From assembly GCF_964340395.1 (NCBI RefSeq), contig NC_135558.1:19211371-19275370 (forward strand): a stretch of 64,000 bases of DNA, given 5' to 3'. Numbering within the stretch: the first letter of the stretch is position 1; each line of letters begins with the position of its first letter. A program made the position numbers and the translations under genes. Of this stretch, positions 55,850-64,000 are shown one piece after another. The notes under the pieces are model-generated. The model saw only the letters and a list, made by a program, of their open reading frames with translations, was not told the origin of the DNA and ran no database searches. Source of the DNA: Glandiceps talaboti (taxonomy: Eukaryota > Hemichordata > Enteropneusta > Spengelidae).

Positions 55850-57780
55850 ACATTTTGTGTACATGTACTGTAGATGACGTATGCACATCACTTTATTTCA
55901 GTAACATATTAAATAATCCCCAATGGCAAAGCCAAGAGGAGGGACTACTCCATAGGTTCCTGTGCGCGAGTCTGTCTGTGTCCACCTCTATCTCAAATGC
56001 GCATTAGCCAATTTCAACCAAAATTTTAGTAGACATCAAATACTATCCTATGCATATGCACGTTACTTCATTTCCTGACCCTTTCAATAACATCAAAAAT
56101 AGTCATTTTTGTTCAATTTTTTGCCTAGTAACATCAGAAGGTTAGTAGACAGATTTTATAATAGTGTCACCCATATTATCAATTACAAGCTTACTTATGA
56201 CACATTGACCTTGACCTTCAAGGTAATTTTGTCATAAAATTAACATTTTACTTAATAGTAGCATCAAAAACATAGTAGATGTTATCAATGACAAGCTTTC
56301 TAATGACACTTGGACCCTTCACCCTCATTTCCAATGACACACAGGCATTGTGTTATTAAAATGCAACTATATAGGTGACATAAATGAGCAGATTTGTACT
56401 AAACCTTGTTCAAATATCAGGTATAGTAGTTCACATGTGTTTATCACTTCTTTCTATTACCTTTGGGGTAATTTCTGGACCATTTTTGTTGTAAACATTC
56501 ATTTTGACACACTGAAAGCATAATAGATGGACCTACATGTAGTGAACACCTACACCCGTGTTTCCCAATCAACAGTTTTCTAGTAATGTCCTGAACCTTG
56601 ACCTTGACCTTTAAATTTAAGGTCATTTAGCTAAAATGTTTAAAATGTGTATGCACACCTACATTCACTGGCTGATTTCAAACAAAGGTCATTATATATC
56701 ACTTTTGCTATGTTGTATTAACACTAATGGCCTAATGGTGGCTGTTTTTATAACCAAAATTCACATTTTTTTTCCAATTACGCTGGAAGCTTTGCAGTTG
56801 TGTCCTCATTTGAAAGTCTCCACACAAAATCTATGACAGCTTTTTCGATAACAATGTACCCATTAACCATAACCACTGATTTCATGGTCAAAAGACAATA
56901 TGTTCAACATGCTCATGTTTAGCTTTTTAATGTTAGGATTTTTTAAACCAATTCTGAGATACTATATTCTAACAATATATGCACATCACTAAAAAAACCT
57001 TCATGGTAAAGACGAAATGGGATCATATTTTATCATAAAAATTCATATTATGAATTTGTAATTTTAAATGTTGGAGGTATGTCTTCAATGAAGACTTGTT
57101 ATTATAGTTACTGAAGATGTTGCCAAATTACAAAAAATTAAAATGTATAGCTACATCAGCAGACTTTGTTGCCATCAATGAATAAACCAAGTGATAGGGA
57201 ATTCGATGACTGCATTCTTGAGAGGTCAGTCGAATGACCCTTAATTATGCAAATATATCCTTTCAATTAAAAACCTTCATCAAGCTTTATAGGACACTGT
57301 GCTTTGTTATTATTAATATATGCACCTAATTATATGAGGAATCAGATATTCGAAACTTACATTATTACCTAATTACCAAATAATCTTTAATAGTTCAAAT
57401 GAATCATCAAAACTAAAACATACATGTACATCAATACAACCCATCCAACTAAAGTAAAGCATTTTCATCCATATCATCAAGTGTAAGTAAAAGTATACTG
57501 TTTCATTTACAAATTGACCACATTACAAAGGCCACATGTTAGGCTTGTAAATAAACCAATTGATACAATATACTTTTACTTTATATGAATGCCATAAACA
57601 AGTGTAGCACATAAAGAAAGTGCTTTACTTCAGTGTTATCCGTTGTATATTATTTAGGACAAAAGTGAACTTGAACGTTTCATTATGATAATCTTCAGAG
57701 ATATAGTTTGTAAAAATAAGTCAATGTACTGCTGTCATAACATACATAAAAGTACATAGTTACACTGTAACTCAGACCGT
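55850..57780. other. Spacer of the inverted duplication, dispersed repeats only
   Basis: 56150-56620 carries 'tgaccttgacctt' and 'acatcaaaaa' words of the family seen at 2130-2960. 57120-57420 resembles the 147-bp family at 4690-5180 ('ttaattatgcaaat', 'aagctttataggaca'). No gene seen. Confidence 0.55.
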
Positions 57781-58256
57781 GATGTAATTAGTAAACATGA
57801 AATTGTCAGAATAAAACCTATACGTACAAGTATTCACCTGATAATTGTTCATCTAATAAAGAAATTATATACATGAGGTTAAAGGTCAATATTGTACGTA
57901 TCAGTTTAAACATTTTCTGTTCTTGGTTGAGGTGCCCTGTACACTCAAGTCCCTCTATAAGAGCCTGCATAAAGGATTGGTGTCACATTGTATTCATATG
58001 ACCAATCTGTTGGTTTCTGTTGACTAGCAATCATGTCCTGAATCTCAGTATCATTTTTAGTATTGATATCTTCACTCAGAACATAGAATGTGATTGATTT
58101 CAATGTACACTGATTCATCTCTACTGATGTGATAAGATATGAAAATAAACATTGGGCTGCACCTAGTATGTAAAGATGTAGAGTTGAATGAGACTCATAG
58201 TAAAAATTATGACACAGTGTGAAATACTGAAGAATAAATACTGGCAATTTATTCAA
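57780..58256 (-). pseudogene. 3' fragment of a DED-NACHT paralogue
   Basis: Minus strand 58256-57945 encodes ~103 residues homologous to the C-terminus of the receptor at 29630-29920: LQYFTLCHNFYYESHS, LHLYILGAAQCLF, then TEIQDMIASQQKPTDWSYEY. Similarity continues past the stop into the 3' UTR down to about 57780 ('aggttttattctgac' compared with 'aggttttaatctgac'). Nothing upstream (NACHT, death fold) is present on this strand, so it is a truncated copy. Confidence 0.8.
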
Positions 58257-58385
58257 TTTGGAAAAATATTGAAAGGTTATTTCTTCCTACCTTATTTGAA
58301 GTAAAATACTAAAAACATGTTTTTGATAAAATTGTTAAGGTAATGTTTTCTAATTGAGAAAAATCTTCTTTCTTATATCTTGTAC

Positions 58386-58557
58386 AGGATGTCTTAAGAG
58401 AGACTTAGATATAGAGATATAGAGATTTGATATAATTGGTATACACTATCAAGAATGGCAACTGGAGGGATACTACCTGGTGAACTAGAACCTAAACAAT
58501 TTACGTTTGAGCCATTTATGACAACACTTGCAAAGTTATCTAGAAAAATTACTGCAG
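58386..58557 (+). pseudogene. Orphan 5' exon of a DED-NACHT paralogue
   Basis: 58455-58557 encodes MATGGILPGELEPKQFTFEP then FMTTLAKLSRKITA with a donor gca g|gtttgt, homologous to exon 1 at 25264-25345 with a 7-codon insertion. The preceding ~70 bp (tcttaagagagacttagata...) are nearly identical to 25199-25263. No matching exon 2 was found downstream in the window. It is head-to-head with the fragment at 57780-58256, about 130-200 bp away. Confidence 0.78.
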
Positions 58558-60500
58558 GTTTGTATATTAGCGCAGTGATTTATATTTTGATAAGATAGTA
58601 AGTGTGATTATGTCTAATGAACCCAGAAACTTGCTGTGTTGCCATACACTGTCATAGTTATGTTATTGTCATTTGTGCCATGTTTTCAAGAATTCAAAGT
58701 TTAAGGAATTTAAAGTTTAAGGAATTCAAAGCATGCAAATGCAAATAAGCCCAGATAAAGTAAGGAATGATTGTACAATGTCACACAAGCTTAACAAATG
58801 AACATCATTTATTCAGGTCACCCCCCCCCCCCCAAACAAACATTCACAAGTGGGACATCAAATGTTTATATACTATGTAAACCATGATAAAACTGTGGTG
58901 GTCACACCACTAAAATCGATTAAGTGTAAAAGGGAGGGAGGGAGGGAGGGAGGTAGGGAGGGAGGGGGGGGGGGAGGGAGGGGGGGGGGAGGGAGGGAGG
59001 GAGAGAGTCTTGCGCCCCTTTAGTGTCAGAAGGTACTATATCCTGCAATGTAATTCTGTCATTAGCAAGTTAGTTTAAGAAGCTACCAGATCTGAAATTA
59101 TATCATCATACCTGTGCCACGTAGGTGTGTATTAAGAGACAACTAACAAATGAGAGGCAAGAAATGATTATTAAACTCTTGCTAAAAATAAAATTTATTA
59201 GGTGCGTTTAAAATCCGTGAAAACTGATTGAGATATATTGTAACTGTGATAGGTTATGGGTTTTATGAATATTATATAGATGGATACTATACAATATATC
59301 TATAGGACCTTATAACAGTATCATCACCATGTTAGCAATATGCACTCAATGGACAGCGCCCTCTTGCATGCATTAATTGTCATTCTACGACGTATCGATG
59401 TTATAGTACTTTTACTTCGTTTCGTCATGTGCTTTTTTAAGTAGTTTCGTTATTTCTGTAATCGGTGTATCTGTCGCACATTACAGTAACGAGTAAGACT
59501 GTCAGCAGCATCAGAACAATTCCCTTTGACCCTTGTACTAAGTATTATAGTTGATAATAGTACTAAGTACAATTATCTGCTTTAGTCTAGGAACATTATT
59601 TTACAATTCAAGACGAAACGCTATACACGGGATGCCATATCCTTTCTTTCTTCTCTTACATTTTACAATACACAAGACAATACACAAGACAAAAGTTTAC
59701 ACTGATCATATTGCTCCATTGGGGTTAAATGTAATGTCATTGTTTTAGAGTTCTCAACTCTCCAAGGCGTTACAGTTTTAATCATCCATACTCTTTTCTA
59801 TATCATCTGTATCATACTCAAGCCAAGTTATTATCTTTGAACAGAAAATATGGATTATATACCATGTGTTTTTCTTCATACATCACGACAACCCGCGTCT
59901 GTAGACGTCTCTGGTTTTGCAGAGCGATATCCAATAATATCATCTGCATACTATGTGATGTACTGATGGGGAATAAGTCCCAGATATGACGATACCAATA
60001 GCGCCCACAACGGTTAAATTAAAAGAAGATTGACATTTGTTTTCTCGTGGGCCATGATAAATACTTAAAGTATGCATGCCTTTCAGTTGTCTATCAGCAC
60101 CCAGATACATCAGTGTAGTAACTTTCATCTATGTTCCAAATCATCTTTAATATTCTTGTGATTCTTGTTATTAATTTCAAAAACCGTCACCACTGCTTAA
60201 TGTGTAGATTTAATTTACTTTTTCTGAATGTAATATGAAACTTTACACTCTGAATATTTGTTATATATATTCCAGATCTTCACTAGGATCCATTTGAGGT
60301 ACCTGAAACACCTTGGTATAATATTTCAACTTCCTTTTACTACTCATATCAAAATCAATTAGACCTTTATTGTATGAGCAACCCCAGGTATTGTTCAATT
60401 TATTATTCATTTAAATAAGGCGTCAACTATTTGATTTCTGAGTGGAGCCCCTGCTATTATTAATTATGGGAGCTACGATTTAATCCTATGCGTTGACATT
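58558..60500. other. Spacer, downstream remnant of a DED-NACHT duplication
   Basis: Poly-C at 58820-58834 and a GGGA/G-rich tract at 58932-59006. 59900-60080 ('gataccaatagcgccc', 'acggttaaatta') is paralogous to 33225-33390, which lies downstream of the complete receptor gene. This suggests the block once held a full copy and lost its middle. The frame at 59551-59748 has no protein features. Confidence 0.5.
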
Positions 60501-60736
60501 TACTGCATGTATTGTATATCCCATAAAGGTGTGATTGAACTTGATTTATGCATATCAGGAATAGGGCTGATAACAGAACAGATATCAGACCCATAGCCCT
60601 CTCCGGGCTCTGCCTAGTATGAATAAATAAGGATGGAAACAATAAGTATAATAATACTTTATTGAACTTTAAAAATTAAAAAACAAATATGAAACAGTTT
60701 CATGATGATATTAATAAACAACATACAAGTATACTA

Positions 60737-60817
<81 letters not shown>

Positions 60818-61019
60818 TATATAGTTGCCTAACAGTAAATATATAATCAAAAATCAAGTGAAAATTATTACAAAATGGTTATATATACAAACTGTTACAT
60901 ACAAATGTATTGTTGGGTATACTCTAACAACATTTGGAAAAATCGTTATTATAAATAATTGGGGTTGGTATGGAAACCAGACTAAAATGCTTACAATAGG
61001 AATACATAGGGTAATCACT

Positions 61020-61570
61020 AATCTGCTCAAAAACTGTTCCCCAATCAAAGTAAAGAGTAACTGTTCCCCTATCAAAGTAAAGTGTAACTGTTCACCATCA
61101 AAGTAAAGTGTAACTGTTCCCCAATCAAAGTAAAGTGTAACAGTTCCCCAATCAAAGTAAACTAACTGTTCCCCTATCAAAGTAAAGTGTAACTGTTCAC
61201 CATCAAAGTAAAGTGTAACTGTTCCCCAATCAAAGTAAAGTGTAACAGTTCCCCAATCAAAGTAAACTAACTGTTCCCCAATCAAAGTAAACTAACTGTT
61301 CCCCAATCAAAGTAAAAGTGCAACTGTTCCCCAATCAAAGTAAAAGTGCAACTGTTCCCGAATCAAAGTAAAGTGTAACTGTTCCCCAATCAAAGTAAAG
61401 TGTAACTGTTCCCCAATCAAAGTAAAGTGTAACTGTTCCCCAATCAAAGTAAAGTGTAACTGTTCCCCAATCAAAGTAAAGTATAACTGTTACCCAATCA
61501 AAGTAAAGTATAACTGTTCCCCAATCAAAGTAAAGTATAACTGTTCCCCAATCAAAGTAAAGTTGACTTG
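61020..61570 (-). repeat. 27-bp minisatellite, right-arm copy (~20 units)
   Basis: Reverse complement of the left-arm array: 'ccccaatcaaagtaaag' followed by 'tgtaactgtt', with a few 22-28 bp variants. The homologous array in the left arm is about eight times longer. Confidence 0.95.
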
Positions 61571-61849
61571 AAAGATGAGTAAGTTTGAAGTTTTAGGACG
61601 GACATTCTTTCATCATGCCAAGTTTGCACTGCAGTCTTTCATTCTTTGGGGTAATAGTATTAACTGATAGCTATAGGACACATTAGCAGACAAAATAATT
61701 GAGCTCTACCCAACACTGTCCCATTATTTTCAGTTAATCATTAATGGCCAAAGTCGTATCCTAAACGGAAGTAATACTTTGAATTTAACGTGTTTTATAT
61801 GTTTTTGACCAGAGACAAAGTCAACCTTGTCATCTAAAGCCCTGTTACA

Positions 61850-62230
61850 TAACCTCTTACTCTTGAATTGAATTTCAAGTGTAATTACCAAAATTAAATT
61901 ATGCAAATTACCAAAACATAAATTATGCAAATAACTCATTTAAACTACAAGCTACATCAACAAGCATTGTGACAAATGTGCACTTTTTTTTGTATCGAAT
62001 AGAATTGAATTTGAAGTGTGATTACCATAACTGAAATTATGCAAATTACCAAAACATAAATTATGCAAATCTTTCATTAAAACTATAAGCTCCATCAACA
62101 AGCTTTAGAGTAGATATGCGCTGTTATGAGTAATGTATATACTAAATTATATTGAATTTGAAGTTTGCATTTTCATGATATATCCCTAATCACTAAAAAA
62201 AACATTAATTATGCAAATGACTAAGTAATC
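61850..62230. repeat. Tandem copies of the 'attatgcaaattac' dispersed repeat
   Basis: Units 'taaattatgcaaa(t)', 'tacaagctacatcaacaagc' recur at about 61890-61970 and 62035-62110 (period ~150 bp) and 62130-62220. Related to 49200-49450 (inverted) and 4690-5180. Confidence 0.75.
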
Positions 62231-62454
62231 GTCATTGGATGTTTACTAAAATCTTATCAGTTCTTTTGTTTAGTATACGTAAGACGCATAGTACGTTTCA
62301 ATAGAATCGATATGGTAGACAGACAGATGCATAATATAACCTTCCCACAAGGAAGGTAAAAAAAATCAGTGGTTGAGCCAACCCCCTGATTGAACCACAT
62401 ATGTCTAAACCTAAAACGAGATACCAAATTCTTCTCATAGTAAACCAAATTGAA

Positions 62455-62900
62455 TTGTTTATCTCCCTATTTTCTCCAAGTCCTTTTTAACATTAAGTAG
62501 CATCTGTGTGGATATATATCAAGGTCCATTTCTAGTCTTCTTAACCAATATTTAATACATCTCTCGAAATAACAATACATATAGGTAATAATGACCAAAT
62601 TTGCCAATGGCAGCTTGATCTCTAACATTACAACCAACACTAAGTATTTTACAAAGCTAATCATTAGATATGGTGGAATTTTCCAATCTGTCAAGAATAC
62701 TTGACAACTTCCAGATCTTGCTGCCATACAGAAAAATTGGAGCAATTATTGTATCAAAAAGATAAAAAGCTTCCACATTTGGGAGTCATCCAAGCTAACG
62801 AATCAGCACTGGGAGTTGAAACATAGTTTTTGTGCCTTGTACAAATTAGCTTTCATTATGATTCCAACTTATGTAGAGGACAGTATTAAACCAAGGTATT
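62455..62900 (-). pseudogene. Decayed LINE reverse transcriptase C-terminal fragment
   Basis: Minus strand reads, across several stops and frame changes, KYLGLILSST, KANLYKAQKLCFN, LFDTIIAPIFLYGSKIWKL and AAIGKFGHYYLY. The YLG.ILS...KA.....FD..I.PI.LYGSEIW series is the conserved thumb and C-terminal part of LINE (CR1/L2/Jockey-like) ORF2. No endonuclease or catalytic palm is visible, and it is clearly inactive. Confidence 0.7.
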
Positions 62901-63270
62901 TGCACTCCCAAGCAAAGTAAAGTGTAACTGATCCCCTATCAAAATGTAGTAAATATGTTCCTCGATCAAAGTAACATAAAACTGTTCCCCGGTCAAAAGT
63001 AAGGAACAACTGTTGCATAACTAAAGTAAAGTAACTATTCCAAAAGCAAAGTAAACTGAACCTGTTCCTCAATCAAATTTTAAAGTAAAGTGTTACTGTT
63101 CCCCATGCAAAAGCAAAGTATAACTGTTACCAAATCAAAGTAAAGTGTAACTGTTCCCCAGTCAAAGTAAAGTAAAAGTATTTCCCAAGTAGAGTAAAGT
63201 TTAAGTGTTCTCCAATCAATGTTAAGTAGAAATACTTCCCAAGCAAGTAAAGTGTAACTTTGGCAAGTTC
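62900..63270 (-). repeat. Second, degenerate 27-bp mini-array in the right arm
   Basis: About a dozen diverged units ('gttcccc.atcaaagtaaag' type) separated by irregular spacers, directly next to the LINE fragment. Confidence 0.8.
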
Positions 63271-63700
63271 AGTAGCCAAAACGTTTTGTCATTGTTTGAC
63301 CAGGGTGACCTGACCCTCTTCTGGACAGCATTATGCATGTTGCTCATGAAAAACAAAAGATCTTTGCATTTGGTGTACATTCAGCACTCATCACTGGAAA
63401 GACGATGCACATATAGTTAAATCACACCATTGCAGTAGTCATGATGCAAGAATGCCTAAAATAGGCGTGTTGTTTATGCATCTACTATTCTTTAGCTAAC
63501 AAAGTGATCTTTGATCTGTGACCTGACCAAAAGTTTCTCTTGCATTGCTCAATATACGTCAAATCAATTGTACCATTATGCCACTGAGAACTTGTATTTC
63601 TAAACATAATGGCCAAATGTAAATGACAATTCCAGGAATATTTTTGCAGAGGTGAATCAAAACTAATGAGCACTAAGTAATCCTACACAAAACCACAAGT
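63271..63700. other. No gene recognised
   Basis: Unique-looking sequence of the right arm; the minus-strand frame at 63485-63673 has no protein features. Confidence 0.5.
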
Positions 63701-63704
63701 GGGT

Positions 63705-64000
63705 GGGGATCTGGTTCAATCTGTTTTAGTTATGGCTTTGGATATGGAAAATTCGCAAACAAAATGGCTGCCAGGCAGCCATACTGGATTGTATCACAAC
63801 GAAAAAGGATATGCACATGTATGCCATAGAACACTGTCCTAATACCAACTTTGAATGAGATCTGTTCAAGCTTGTCTAAGTTATGACTTTGGACATGGAA
63901 AATTCGCCAACAAAATGGCTGTTAGGTGGCCATATTGGATTGTATCAAGACAACAATGTATATGCACATGTATGTTATAGAACACTGTCCTAATACCAAC
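63705..64000. repeat. Two inverted copies of the 'ggcagccat' repeat
   Basis: Two ~150 bp units with 'aaaatggctgccaggcagcc', 'ggattgtatcac' and 'gtatgc/ttatagaacactgtcc' match 48830-49070 in reverse complement. The window ends inside the second. Confidence 0.85.

Larger units (their letters stand above)
48825..55850 (+). repeat. Left arm of a large imperfect inverted duplication
   Basis: Blocks of this arm reappear in reverse complement and reverse order at 60500-64000: 48830-49070 with 63705-63990; 49200-49450 with 61850-62100; 49500-49700 with 61590-61800; the 27-bp array with 61020-61570; 55200-55440 with 60820-61020; the TA tract with 60738-60815; and 55632-55840 with 60530-60735. Arm divergence is visible (indels, substitutions), so it is not a recent perfect palindrome. 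No protein gene lies in the arm. Confidence 0.85.
60500..64000 (-). repeat. Right arm of the inverted duplication (runs off the window)
   Basis: Reverse complement of the 48825-55850 arm with insertions (LINE fragment, second mini-array) and a much shorter minisatellite. It continues beyond the window end. Confidence 0.85.

Overview
This is eukaryotic, metazoan genomic DNA: AT-rich, dense in microsatellites, minisatellites, SINEs, MITEs and retroelements, with short protein-coding exons bounded by GT/AG splice sites. The mix of a p67phox-type NADPH oxidase subunit, a DED-NACHT immune receptor and a tyrosine-recombinase (Ngaro-type) retrotransposon points to a marine invertebrate, either a non-vertebrate deuterostome or a lophotrochozoan. 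The species cannot be named from sequence alone. I saw no CRISPR array, rRNA or bacterial operon, and the only tRNA-like sequences are the heads of two SINE copies.

Layout. (1) 1-3331: the last two coding exons of a regucalcin/SMP-30 gene (+), with a ~300 bp tandem repeat in the intron. (2) 3480-8265: dispersed repeats with ~147 bp subunits, two strong hairpins, no convincing gene. (3) 8266-20745: a nine-exon p67phox/NCF2-like gene (+), predicted 749 residues: TPRs, activation segment, long repetitive proline-rich region, PB1, C-terminal SH3. Its introns hold a piggyBac-like MITE, a hAT-like MITE with a perfect 8-bp target duplication, a SINE and several microsatellites. (4) 25264-29986: a four-exon DED-NACHT-LRR-like receptor (+), all introns phase 1, with two compensating frameshifts at homopolymers in the last exon. 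A 30-bp minisatellite follows it. (5) 34.4-38.2 kb: promoter-like repeats (octamer plus TATA) and an orphan 72-codon exon. (6) 38176-43174 (-): a nearly complete Ngaro-type retroelement with gag, RT, RNase H, tyrosine recombinase and split direct repeats. (7) 43.2-48.3 kb: a candidate terminal exon, a tandem repeat with a long open frame, and a SINE. (8) 48.8-64.0 kb: a large imperfect inverted duplication. One arm carries a ~4.6 kb array of a 27-bp unit and the other a short version of it. The ~4.6 kb spacer holds two fragments of the DED-NACHT gene family, and a decayed LINE lies in the second arm.

The two main genes are both plausibly innate-immune: p67phox activates the phagocyte-type oxidase, and the DED-NACHT protein is a candidate intracellular receptor. 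They lie in the same orientation about 4.5 kb apart. Nothing in the sequence proves co-regulation. Exon structures were worked out by reading splice sites and phases by eye and comparing with remembered family features; no database search was made.
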